Shown here in pieces: positions 24,327 through 35,250 of a DNA stretch of 64,000 bases. The translations under genes were made by a program, and so were the position numbers. Every line of letters begins with the position of its first letter. The first letter of the stretch is position 1. Source of the DNA: Monocercomonoides exilis (taxonomy: Eukaryota > Preaxostyla > Oxymonadida > Polymastigidae); NCBI GenBank assembly GCA_001643675.2, contig LSRY02000028.1, positions 1,054,001 to 1,118,000 on the forward strand, given 5' to 3'. The notes beneath the pieces were generated by a model. It was not told where the DNA came from, did no database searches, and saw only the letters and a list, made by a program, of their open reading frames with translations.

Positions 24327-27152
24327 TGTTATACTGTAAAGACAATTAGCTGTCAGATACATAGTCTTTGATGGCTTTTCAAAAAAATAATTTTTTTTAA
24401 TTTTTTCCTTGTTTGTATTCTTTGTATTTGAATCAAATGTTTTTAAAATAAGTTATATTTTTTCTTTGGTATTATTAAACATTGATTTTATAATTTTATT
24501 TTTGAGCAATTCAATTCTTTTTATATTTTTATTTTTAATGAAAATAATTCAAATTTTAAATAAAGCCTGGAAGAAATCAAATTTTTCCTATTTTAATCTC
24601 ATAAAATATATTCTCATTTTGAATTAGCAAATATTTCATTATTATGAATTCACCAACATTCATGTTAATAAAAAGAGTTTCTTTTTAAACTCAAATTCAT
24701 TTATGAAATAACAGACAAGTTTTTCAAAAGATTCATTAAAAGAAATTAAATGAAAAAAAGTTTATATAAATGATTATATGGGGAAAAATACGATCTTTCA
24801 AGCTTTTTTTGCACAAGGCATTGAAAAACTGCTTTTCTCATAACTTTATTTCACTTTCTCAGATTTCAGAATAAATCTGATTTTCACATCTGCAAACAGG
24901 CATCAGTGAAATCATAACATGAAGTTTTGTGTCATTCCGCCTATGTCAAAAAATGGACCTATTTTAATTGTGTTTTTTGTACTCAGAAAATCAATGAAAA
25001 GTGCATAATTTATCAATGAAAATGCCTGAAGTGAAATATTTTTCCCCATATTTTTTGAACTTGAAAATAAAAAAAATTTTTATAATTTGTTTTTTGCACA
25101 CATTTGAGAAATTTTCTTGTATATATTTTTTTTCTCTGCATTGATAATTTGGTTTTTCTTTTTTAATTTTTGAAATGAATGAAATTATGGAAATTGGAAA
25201 TTTTTTTGATTGCAAAGAGCGTGGTATTTTTTTTTTTGATGAAAAAATTCGATTGAGGAATGAATTTTCAAGTGCAGTCAAAACCGGATATAATCACATC
25301 GATAATAATCAACATCGTTAATTGTCACATTTTTTGATGCACCGACATTTTTTCACTTGTTTTTCATTCATTTTCCATCGCATATAATCACAAGGCTGAA
25401 AATACAAAATCACATTTATTATTATTAATATGGGTGATTTTTTCAATGAAAAATTGATTTTTTGATCAAAAATCTCAATTTTTCTCTTTTTCAAAAATGT
25501 GCTCAAATAAGTCAAAATAATGTGTTTTTATGATCAAAATTAATTTTGTAAGTGAAAAATATGTTTTTGTGAAGAATTTTCAAAAATGGAAAAATTATCA
25601 CATAATTAATTACGACAGATAATTATTTATTTTTCTGTTTTAATTATCATCGTATATTGTCACAATCGGATGTTGTCACAAAAAGTTGTGCAAAAACAAA
25701 TGTGATTAATCTGATTTAGACTGTGAAAGAAATCACTGTTTTATCGGAAAAAGTTTTATAACAAAGTGCTCAACAATAATTGTAAAGATTAATGAAGAAA
25801 TGCCAACACTATTTTATGGAAAGTTGAACAAATTCCTGATTGAAATATAAAGAAAAGATCAGTTAAAATGTTGATATCACATTCAAGTGTTCATTTCACA
25901 GAATAAAAAACTCTCTTTATATTTTAATAATTTATGAAAGAATTGTCAAATGTGTTGTTCTTTTTGAAAAGTCTCAAACTTTTCATTTTTTGTTGATTTA
26001 TTATTTTAATAAATATTTTGATTATTGAAATTTTTAAAGATAATTTGCACCAGAACAAATCATTTTAATATAATGTTGCCACTACAAAAAGACTTTCATT
26101 TCGATAAAAAAATGAAAGTTAGAAAAATAAAATTTCGTATTCAAAATGATTAATTAAATAAGAGCAGACAATAAAACAACAGCCACAAAACTTCTGAAAT
26201 ACAAAAAAAAGGCTCTTTATCAAACATTTCTCTTTTCTTATTATGACAAAAAACACTAAATATCAAACAAAACACCGGATTAGATCGATTTCACTATAAC
26301 CGCAAAAGGAATAATTCTGACAATTTTCCTCAAAATATATCTCATCAATTCAAGCTCATTTGATATACAAAACTTTCAAAATAGCTTCATTTGTGCTCAG
26401 AAAAAATTAATGATTGATATCCCGGAGAAATAGGATTTTGAGTTTCTCCGAGATTTTGAAAAAATAATTTTTTCTGAGCACAAATGAAGCTATTTTGAAA
26501 GTTTTGTATATCAAATGAGCTTGAATTGATGAGATATATTTTGAGGAAAATTGTCAGAATTATTCCTTTTGCGGTTATAGTGAAATCGATCTAATCCGGT
26601 GTTTTGTTTGATATTTAGTGTTTTTTGTCATAATAAGAAAAGAGAAATGTTTAATAAAGAGGTTTTATAATAATAACCATAATTATTATTTTGTTCATGA
26701 TTTTAATAAAAATAATTATCGAAAGGAATGTCAGTCAACAAATATAAGTTAATTATAGTAATCCTGTTATTTGGTTCATAAAAATTAACATTTTAATTTT
26801 TTCTCTCAGAAAATAAAAATATGATTAACTTACATGCTTTTACATAAAATAAACTGATTACAATTGAACTTGAAAAAATAATCAGCAAAAAAACTGTTAT
26901 TCATTAGTTGCAAAGCAACACAGGAAAACATGAAAAAATAAATAACCAATAAACAATCTATGCAAATTAGGATAAAGCTTAACATAAACAAATTGTCAGT
27001 AAACTATGTACATAAAAAGCATGGAATGAAATATTCGAAATTATGAATTTCAGAAACATGAAATGAGAAGAAACAAAAGGTTAAAAAGGTTTGAAAAGAA
27101 AGAAAATACTACTCATAAATTAATATTAAATAAAAAAGAGCTCCAATGGAAC
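24327..27152. other. AT-rich spacer without supported genes
   Basis: About 2.8 kb between the convergent copine and transporter genes. Open frames here are short, low-complexity (Phe/Lys/Ile) and lack family features. Recurring TAATCACAT/TTGTCACA words occur at about 25290-25690. The one strong structure is the 197-bp inverted repeat at 26213-26661. Confidence 0.6.
26213..26661. repeat. Near-perfect inverted repeat, 197-bp arms
   Basis: Left arm 26213-26409 is the reverse complement of right arm 26465-26661, with one mismatch seen (TTTATCAAAC against TTTATTAAAC read in the same sense). The 55-bp spacer itself contains a short palindrome, CGGAGAAA...TTTCTCCG. No target-site duplication or transposase was found. 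Such near-identity implies recent origin or gene conversion. Candidates are a foldback (MITE-like) element or a source of hairpin RNA. Confidence 0.9.
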
Positions 27153-28763
27153 TCACTTCAGTGCTGCACTAACGGCCATAGACAACATGCAACCCGAAAA
27201 TATTCCAATGTTCAAGCAGAGAGACATAAACGATCCATTCATGGCTCTGTCTGCATCGTCAGTGAGTCCATTTCCAGCATTGGCCATAATCATTGTTCCG
27301 TGATATCCATTCGTAATAGAAAAGAGGGAGTAAATAAGAATAACCACCCACAAATTCTGAAATGCTTTTACATATACGCATAAGAAAAGGAAAACAACCA
27401 AAACCTACAATTCACGCACACAAAATGAGTGTTTAAAAAAACAAAAAATAAATCAAAAATCAAAATAACGATTGCAAACAATTCTGCAAGCTGAAACAAT
27501 ATTCATCATCATAGGGCCATTGTATAACTTTATGCAGTTCGGGAACCACCTTGTAATAAAATCCCAAACAGTGAATATATTTTGTTTGATGTACTATATA
27601 AAATATATAACAGAATGTGAAGAGATATAATGATAATGAAAAATTGATATTAAAGAAAATAATTAAACTTTAATAAAAGTCAACAAACCCACCAAAGTGA
27701 CAATCCCCATTCATCTGTAAATAATCCTTGCTGTGGAGGTATGTGCAAGATTACAGTTGGAAAAACTATCAATGTCCACGCATAGCAATGAAACACAGCA
27801 AATCCCCAAGGAGCCTGCTTTTTCGCAATGCGAATAAGATCCAATACAAATCCTTTCAATTGTTGCATAACTGTTTTCTTAGGTACTGGTTCAGGTTCCG
27901 GTTCATCATCATCATTAACACCTTCATATGACATCCTGTCCTTATTACGCAAAAGAGGATACTCTTCATCAGTCTTAGCATTACTAAGATTCCTACGATT
28001 CAGGATAAACTTTGAATATGGTATTTTTTTTAGCGCCAAAATTGATATAAATGCAATTATGTTTATAACTGCAGCGAACATAAAGAAAGAAATCCCAACA
28101 GCATTTGTATTATCCCCTTGAATGCAAAGATGCAACACAAGCGGAACAAGACTGATCAATCCAACCACTCCTTGGCCAAGCATAACCCCTTGAGTGCATC
28201 GAGAGGAAAAAACACCACCCATTCCAAATCCTGCTGTATTTAACAGACCAGTACATATCCCACAAATGAAGCATATGATCATCACTAAAGCCAATGATCC
28301 TGCACTTCCTTTCATTGTTGTGCAAATTATTGGGAGAATAATCATCATTAACGTGTTTATAGCAATAGGAATACATAAAACATAAAAATAATTCATCCTG
28401 GCGCTTAACGCTGTTGCGATAAACATAACTGGAAGACAACCAGCGTTATATACAGAAGTTATATACGACATTTCTGTTCCTTTTGGAAGGCTTTTCATAA
28501 AAAAGTCAGACTTAGAAAATATAACAAATAAAAATTTTAATTCATAGAAACATTCAATTTTATTTTGTGCCAAAACTTTCAAAAAGCAAATAAAAACACA
28601 CAGCGCTCAGGATGCTGTTCCAAGAGCAAAGCATTGCCATTCCAATAAAAACAAAGATAATATAAACAATATTGTACTAATTTAAAGATTGTGAAATTAA
28701 GAACTTCAAAAGAATATAAACTTTATCTTTTGGCTCTTCAATAACCTGTTCTTCAGTCTTCAT
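27153..28763 (-). CDS. Equilibrative nucleoside transporter (SLC29/ENT family)
   Basis: Multi-pass membrane protein for facilitated or proton-coupled uptake of nucleosides or bases. Exons: 28763-28722, 28676-28602, 28510-27689, 27593-27480, 27404-27153, all joined in phase 0; 434 aa. The N-terminus KYNIVYIIFVFIGMAMLCSWN is the ENT first membrane segment with its WN pair. SYITSVYNAG begins the second. TM4-5 have GICTGLLNTAGFGM, like the ENT G-N-x3-G signature. A charged, Pro/Glu-rich cytoplasmic loop (about residues 215-260) lies between TM6 and TM7. Exon 4 gives NIFTVWDFITRWFP, the counterpart of FNxxDxxGR in TM8-9, and exon 5 holds the signature SITNGYHGTMIMAN followed by the last helix. Exon 4 is short (38 codons) and easily missed. 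Substrate cannot be predicted. Confidence 0.88.
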
Positions 28764-29380
28764 TTTGATTAAATGTTGAATAAATTAATTAAGCATTAGA
28801 TCAAGAATTATAAAAATACAACATTCACTGTTCCAACAAACTAAATGAAGGGTATTGTTGCAAAAATGCAAATCCGGATACGTAACGCAGTCAAATACAT
28901 TTGATTAAACAAAAAATTTGATTCATGTGAGACTTTCGGATTTTCTTAAAAAACTGTGGTTATAATTGGGAAATTGCATTTTTATCTTTCAAAATCTGGA
29001 AAAATAAACATTACATACGATGTTTTACATATGTTCTACTATTCGATACCGGAATATGTGCAAAATAGAAAATAAAAATTTCATCAAATAAACTAATATT
29101 TATCGATTCAAAGCAAAATTTCAAACAGTTTTTTGAGAAACATAACTTTGAAAATAAATCACAAAACGAAAACAAAAATGCACTCGAATATCTAATATAC
29201 AATCAAGAAAAATGCGAATTTGAAAGGAGATAATACAAACAACATTGTTGTTTTAGGCAAAACTAATGTGATGCCCAGACAGTAAGTGCACTTTTGATGT
29301 TGCATCGCAATCCATCAATATACCGACTTCTGTCTCATGCAGAATGAAATAAATTTTATAATACGATGAATAGACATTCT
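28764..29380. other. Spacer between two minus-strand membrane-protein genes
   Basis: About 620 bp of AT-rich sequence between the transporter start and the stop of the PQ-loop-like gene. No supported gene, RNA or repeat is seen. Confidence 0.55.
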
Positions 29381-29842
29381 TCAAGACATATCAATAATAA
29401 CAGGATGCCCTGTTGAAGTGGAAAGTGGAGCATCCTCTTTTTTCTTCATTGAAGGATGGAAAAGTGGATGAGGATCGAGCCATATGGCAATCGCAAAAAT
29501 AGACAATGCTATCATAAAAGAAAGTGCGTGAATAATGTATGTCATTGCACTCGCTCTTACAGATGGATCAAAGAAAGCTGAATCAAATAATTTTTATAAT
29601 AACTTGAAATTGAAATTAGTACATACTTAAAAGTCCAAATAATGAAGACAATAGTGAAAACAACATGGATAAGAATGAAACTCCTTTATGGCTTGGTCGT
29701 TTGTACAGTCCCCAAAGAATATTAATCATTCTAAAATAATAATAATAATAATTATAATATTTAAAAAAAGAGGGAATTGGAGCAATGACCACGCAAACTT
29801 TGTGATTTGAAGAAGCGGATTTAAGCTATACAAATATGCTAC

Positions 29843-29880
<38 letters not shown>

Positions 29881-30258
29881 TTAATTAATGTGTAAATAAT
29901 CTTTGACAAACGTTTTGACAAAGGAAATAAAATAGAAATTCCAAGAGGATAAATAGGCAAAGTCCACATGATCAATAATTCAGGTTTCACTTTGCTCCGT
30001 AGAAATGCCAATCTTTTTTAGAAAAAAATGTGAAGAAAATTCTACAAAAAAAAAAAATACACAAACTGAAACGCAATAACGCAAAACTGCACGATTCCAT
30101 TTATTCCAGTTATATAAATGTATGTTGATCCTTAACAACAGTTTATGCAAAAAAACAGTTTCAAAGATGAACAAACTATCATCTGATGGAAGTCCAGCAA
30201 GCATGCAAGAAAATGCTGAAATTGATAAAAAAACGTTCAAAACACTTCCACTTTCCAT
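29381..30258 (-). CDS. Small PQ-loop-like multi-pass membrane protein
   Basis: Exons: 30258-30177, 30130-30067, 30012-29912, 29838-29799, 29730-29627, 29577-29381; phases close and give 195 aa. The reading frame changes at almost every exon, so only splicing yields one protein. Predicted membrane segments include VLNVFLSISAFSCMLAGL, ITGINGIVQFCVIAFQLAF, LLIMWTLPIYPLGISILF, VSFLSMLFSLLSSLFGLLTF and ALSFMIALSIFAIAIWL. The segment PLLQITKMINILWGLYKRPSHKG followed by VSFL resembles the second PQ-loop of MPDU1/SLC66-type proteins (PQ...Y..+.S.GVS), and the length fits SLC66A3 (about 200 aa). That similarity is modest. The tail KKKEDAPLSTSTGHPVIIDMS is likely cytosolic. Five introns in under 900 bp is the highest density in the window. 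The first exon is the least certain. Confidence 0.5.
29844..29878. repeat. 35-base poly(A)/poly(T) run at an intron acceptor
   Basis: An uninterrupted run of 35 A on the plus strand reads as poly(T) on the coding strand of the PQ-loop-like gene and sits four bases before the GGTAG acceptor of its third intron. It acts as an extreme pyrimidine tract. Its length is prone to sequencing error or slippage. Confidence 0.85.
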
Positions 30259-30559
30259 ATTTTTCAATTTATGATTAAGTCTTATTTGGGGAAGTTGTCT
30301 GATAAAATGAAAATAATAAAAATTAAAATATTTTGTTAATGAAATAAATCAAACAAAATCATGGAAAATATCGATGAGCAATAAGAGAAAATCGCAAAAG
30401 CTCTTGATGTTATAGATGGAGAAACCATCAATTCTTTATTATGGACCAGAATAAGCTAAATCAATCCTTATTCTTGATCCAATAAATACTTAAATATTCA
30501 CAAATATTAAGAAATGGGAAAGGGATAACTTCTACTTGAATTTTTATCTGTTCCTGGGG
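30259..30559. other. Divergent intergenic region
   Basis: About 300 bp between the start codons of the PQ-loop-like gene (minus) and the LRR gene (plus). AT-rich; promoters for both are expected here, but no motif was recognised. Confidence 0.5.
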
Positions 30560-33500
30560 ATGGAACAAACATATATGTCCATGAAATCTACAAACGAACA
30601 GGACGATCAATATCCTTTGCTTGAAGAAGAGGAAACTGCCTTATTTGAAGCCAAATGCGAGGATTTGAAACGAGCAATAACTGATGTTCAAAAAGAACGT
30701 TTTATTCGAACACTTCGAACCCACTGCTGTAACCGTATTTTTGATTTAGGGGAATGCGGCATTGGACCTGTTGCTATGATGATTGTTGAAGAAATTCTTT
30801 TGAGATATCCCCAGTATTCTGTTTTGAAATTATGTGTGCTATTATTTTCATGACTTCAAAATTATCATGTTATTTAATTTGTATTATTGCACAGCTTCCA
30901 ATATGTTAAAGGACCAAGGAGTACTTTACTTAGCATCACTTTTTCGAAGAGGAGGTTCTTCAATTGTCAGTCTTGATTTAAGAAGCAATGACATTGGTCC
31001 ACTTGGAGCTGGAGAATTATTCTTGTCTTTGATGGGAAATTGCACACTTTGCCATATTGATCTTTCCAGCGTTGCTGGAGCAAATCGCAATCACATCGGC
31101 TCTGCTGCAACGACATTTGCAGAATTTCTTGTGCAAAACCAAGTTCTCACTTCAATAAACCTTGAATCGAATTCAATCGCTCTTGAGGGCTTGACATCTA
31201 TTGTGCATGCATTGGCATGCTACAATACAACATTGACTGAATTGGAATTGTCCTCAAACTCATTTGGTGCGGATGGAGCGACTCTGATTGGAGCACTGCT
31301 GCCAAACACACAGCTTAAAATACTAGGATTTAGCAGAAATGATATCGGTGATCGAGGCGTTATAGAAATTGCTCGAGGTTTGTTTGAGCCTCCAGAGGAA
31401 GTACTAATGGCAATTGAAAAGAAGAGACAAGAAGCCAAAGAAAAAAGAAAGAAAGAAAGAGAAAGATTGGGATTGCCAGAAAGAGATGATGATGACTCAG
31501 ATGACTGGGATGAAGACATTCATGAAGAAGAAGACGAGGACGATGCAATCGACGAAGGCACTGAGGAGAAAAAGCCCAAAGACGAGCGCGAAATGCGCAG
31601 AAGGAAGCTGAGAGCCAAGCAAGCAGCACAGAGAGGAAGGGCTCGTGGAAGTGGAAGGCGAGGCGGAGGAAGGATGAACGGTGGAGCGACAGGACGAGGC
31701 GGCGGGGCAGCAGGAGCAAACATGGAGACGACGGTGGGTGTGATGAATGCGCTTGCGATGCCTGATGCCCGGACGAGTGTTCCGCAGTACATGGGAGATG
31801 GAGGGGCAATGAACTCTTCGGCGATGATTTCGTCGATGATGATGATGGGTACTGCTCCTGCCAGCAGAGGCAGAATGGCACCCCAATCCACAGCAAGACA
31901 GCGGATAGCAGCAGCAAAAGCAGACATTATCAGAGCACAGAAATTGAGGGAAAAACAATCACCTCGCAAAAAAGACGCCAGATCACCCGAACGTCCTGCA
32001 GCTTTCCTTGGAGCTTCCTCGCAGTCAGAGCAAATAGCTCCAGGACAGGAAATATCTGGGCAGATTTCACCGTCTGCAGCAGCAGCATCTGCTTCGCCTA
32101 CTCAGTCTCCTTCGCAATCACCATCACAGGCACAGAGCAGAAGAGAGTCAGCTGTTTTGGAGGGAAATGGAAATGGTAATGGAAATGGAGGCTTTCCAGC
32201 TGTTGCGTCGATGGAGGGGGAAGGATTCAGAGGATATGAAAATGAGAGAGAAAGATCGGCAAGTGGGCAGGAGATGGACTGGGAGGAGAGGAGGAGGAGA
32301 GAGCAGGAGATGGAAGAGGAAGTGAGAGAGACAGAAGAAGAGATGATGCAGCTGGATGTGCTGGGGACACTGGCAGATCCAGCAGCAATGGATCATTCGA
32401 AGGCGAGCGAAGAAAAAGAGATGAAAGATTTGGAGGAGCTGTTCAATTCGCTTGTGCCACCGCTGCCTGCCGACAGAAAGAAGCAGAAGAAGCCTCGCTT
32501 GAAGAGGAAGATCCAGGGTGTGTTTGCGCTTAATCCGCGCGGAGAGAGAGTGTGTGATGTGATTGCAGAGGCGACTGAGCCAGTGGCTGAAGACGACGAT
32601 GAAGAAGACACCGAAGACGAAGATCTCGAAGCGAAAGGCACGTGCAGACTGGAGCAGATCACTCTTTCGTCCAACAACATCACCGAAAAGGGGGCGAAAG
32701 TGCTTGCAGTGTCGCTGATGAAGAACAGGTTCCTGACGCATTTGGATGTGTCGCACAACAAGCTGGGCACACTTGGTGGGCAGGCAGTGGCTGAGATGAT
32801 CGCGACGAACGAGGTGATGGTGAGTCTTGTGCTGACTGACTGCAAAATCGGGTCTGTTGGCGGGATGCACATTGGGCGGGCGCTGTCGAAGAACAGATGC
32901 CTGCAGAAGTTGGATCTGAGCTCAAATGCGATTCTGGATGAAGGAGCACTGGCAGTGTCAGAGGGGATTGCACAGAACGGGGAGTGCCAGCTGGTTGAGC
33001 TGGACTTGTCCACCAATGGCATCACAGACAGAGGCGGGTCGGCGCTGGCGAATGCGCTTTCGAAGAACACGTCGGTGCGGAAGATAGCGCTGCTGTCGAA
33101 TGAGTTTGAGAACGAGACAGTGAGTGCGTTCATTTCGTGTCTGCGGACGAATTCTGTGCTGACGTGCATCGACCTCCGCTTCAACAACTCAGCGCACATT
33201 TTGGTGATGGCGATGGAGAAGCTGATTGCAGAGAATGTGAAGCTGCGGAAGGAGGGGCACCCAGCCAGACTTGCATCGCAATTGCAAGCGCTGAGGGCAG
33301 ATGTGGAGAGAGAGATGGACATGCTGCAGAAGAAGAGGGACAGCGAGGACACGCTCAGGGCGAAGTGCGAAGAGCTGATCAGAATTCGGCAGGAGCTGGA
33401 GGATGTGAAGAAGAAGTGTGCAGACGACGAGAATGCGCTGCTGAATGAGATCGATTCCAATGCGAAGCTGATGATTTCGCTCTCTGAAGAGACACAAACA

Positions 33501-34364
33501 ACAGCTGCTGCTGCGTCGAAGGAGAGGGCAGACGGAGATTTCAGGAGCAGGCAGCTGATGACAAAAGCAGGGCGAGTTGGGCAGCAGAGGAACGAGGCAG
33601 AGAAGAGGAGGATCAGATGGTTTAGAGAGCTGGAGAATGAAGGGATTGACGAAGAGGAGGAGGAAGGAGAAGAGAAAGAGGAGAAGGAAGAAAAGAAGGA
33701 TGGAGGGAATGCAGGTGAGGGTGAAAAGGGACAGACAACAGGTGCATCAGATGGGAAAGAAGGAGAAGGAGAAGCAAAAGAAGCAAAAGAAGGAGAAGGC
33801 GAGAAAGCAGAGAAAGAGAGCGGAAATGAAGGAGAAGAGTCAGCATCTTCTTCTACTTCTCCATCATCAGCCACTCCAGATGGTACGATTACAATACCAG
33901 AAGGCGAAGAAGGAGCAAAAACAGACAACGAAAAAACCGAAAGCGGAGAAGAGAAGAAAGAAGAAGGCGAGGCGAAAGGAGAAGATGGAGAAGATGAGAA
34001 GCAGCCGCACCTCACCATTGCCCACATCCACCGGCTGCGGGAGCAGTATGAAGAGGAGATGGTTCACTCACGGGCGATGCTGGTGTCTATCAAAGAGTGG
34101 ACGACTGCCCAACAGCTCGCCTTCAAAACAGCCAAAGCCACAAAGAAATGGGAGCCTGGCCCACCTCTTCCATTCGACTTCCTTCCTGAAGAAGAGAAAA
34201 AAGCTATCCAGGCAGCGAATGCTGAGGCGGAGCGGAAGAAGAAAGCAGACGAACTCAAAATGCTGCTCGGAGGTTCGGCCACTCCTGATGCTAACCCCAA
34301 AAGCAAAGCAAAAGCAAAACGCGCATCTTCAAAGGCAAAGGCAAAGGCTTCTTCAGGAAAATGA
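30560..34364 (+). CDS. Two-block leucine-rich-repeat protein with RGG and Glu-rich regions
   Basis: Exons 30560-30833 and 30895-34364; 1247 aa. The intron (donor GTGTGC) joins VLKL to SSNMLKDQG. The first ATG in frame is used. RI-type LRRs occur in two blocks: about residues 95-260 (SLDLRSNDIGPLGAGEL, LTELELSSNSFGADGATL) and 670-870 (ITLSSNNITEKGAKVLA, LQKLDLSSNAILDEGAL, LVELDLSTNGITDRGGSAL). They are separated by about 400 residues of charged sequence with Gly/Arg-rich patches (GSGRRGGGR) and Ser/Gln runs. A coiled coil follows (about 870-960), then a Glu/Lys tract (about 1005-1130) and a Lys/Ala C-terminus. The block structure resembles NLR-like or flagellar LRR proteins (for example dynein regulatory complex LRR subunits), but no NACHT or other enzyme domain is present. 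The function is unknown. Confidence 0.8.
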
Positions 34365-34574
34365 TCTCATTCACGAAAATTTTTTATGTAATATCTTTAG
34401 TTCTTTTCTGTTTTTTTTTACACATTTCTCCCGCATTCATTCACTGATTCATTCAAGCTCATTTTCTACTTCATTTCTTCACTTCACAATGATTTACACA
34501 CTTCTGAAATTTTTTTAGTTAATAATCCAGATATTATGGGACACATTGATCGCTTCTTTATTTGATCTATTCTC

Positions 34575-34881
34575 ATGGGCGACCTTATGACAATTTTCAT
34601 CGGTTCCATGATTTTTCTTGGAATCGCAATTGTAGCAACATTATTTATTGGAGTAACTAAACACAAACAGTCTGATTTTTTATGCACTTTTTTTTCATAT
34701 TTAATATTTCTTTTTTTAATCACTACTAATTGTTTATTCACATATGAATCAACAATGACGTTTTCTAAGAATCTATTTGGTGTATGTTTGGGGGACAGCA
34801 TTTTGCGCTTGGTTCTTTTGGTTCTTGATTTTCATTGCGCAGATGAATCCTTTGATAGAACCTATCCCAAAGACTGAGTAG
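34575..34881 (+). CDS. VMA9: V-type ATPase subunit e (Vma9), two-exon small gene
   Basis: Small hydrophobic subunit of the membrane Vo sector of the proton-pumping V-ATPase. Exons 34575-34669 and 34770-34881 give 68 aa. Exon 1 encodes MGDLMTIFIGSMIFLGIAIV, the first membrane helix, ending FIGVTKHK. Exon 2 starts mid-codon and encodes IYLVYVWGTAFCAWFFWFL, then IFIAQMNPL and IEPIPKTE. The signature matches human ATP6V0E LFWLIAILAQLNPLFGP, and the spacing from the first helix to AQxNPL is the same (FIPKGPNRG then 28 residues). The donor GTCTGA departs from the local GTTTG/GTATG preference but is the only one that keeps the family alignment and phase. Family proteins are usually 70-80 aa. The gene lies 210 bp after the LRR gene. 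Confidence 0.8.
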
Positions 34882-35250
34882 CCGCTTCACATTCGGAAAA
34901 CAAGTAATGCAGCATAGGATTCGATGGCTTTGTCAAAATTCGTATTTTGCACTTCACTTTCATTATTCATTCGTGAAATCATTACTCTAACTTTTCAACA
35001 TGATTTTCTCTCGCTTTATAATTGCATTCTTTCATATAGACTTTCGACATGTCAAATAGATAACATTTACAAACAAATGTTCTGTAATTTTTGTTAAAAT
35101 TGTGATTAAAGAGAGAAGTCATTTTCATCTTTTTTTAAACTTATAAGTTCATTTTTTGAGAATCATTCTGGCATAAAGAAAATAATTTTTAAAAATGGAA
35201 TGTATTTAAATTCTCGTAAAGTTGTTAAATCTCAAAATAAAGGATTTTTC
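34882..35250. other. Spacer upstream of the Ser-rich giant gene
   Basis: About 370 bp of AT-rich sequence between the V-ATPase e stop and the next predicted ATG. No supported feature is seen; it probably carries the promoter of the following gene. Confidence 0.5.

Noticed and set aside
32393-34027. 544-codon open frame on the minus strand opposite the LRR gene
   Set aside because: Its Ser/Phe-rich content is the reverse of Glu/Lys/Ala codons in the LRR gene, whose plus-strand product has clear repeats. It is an antisense shadow.
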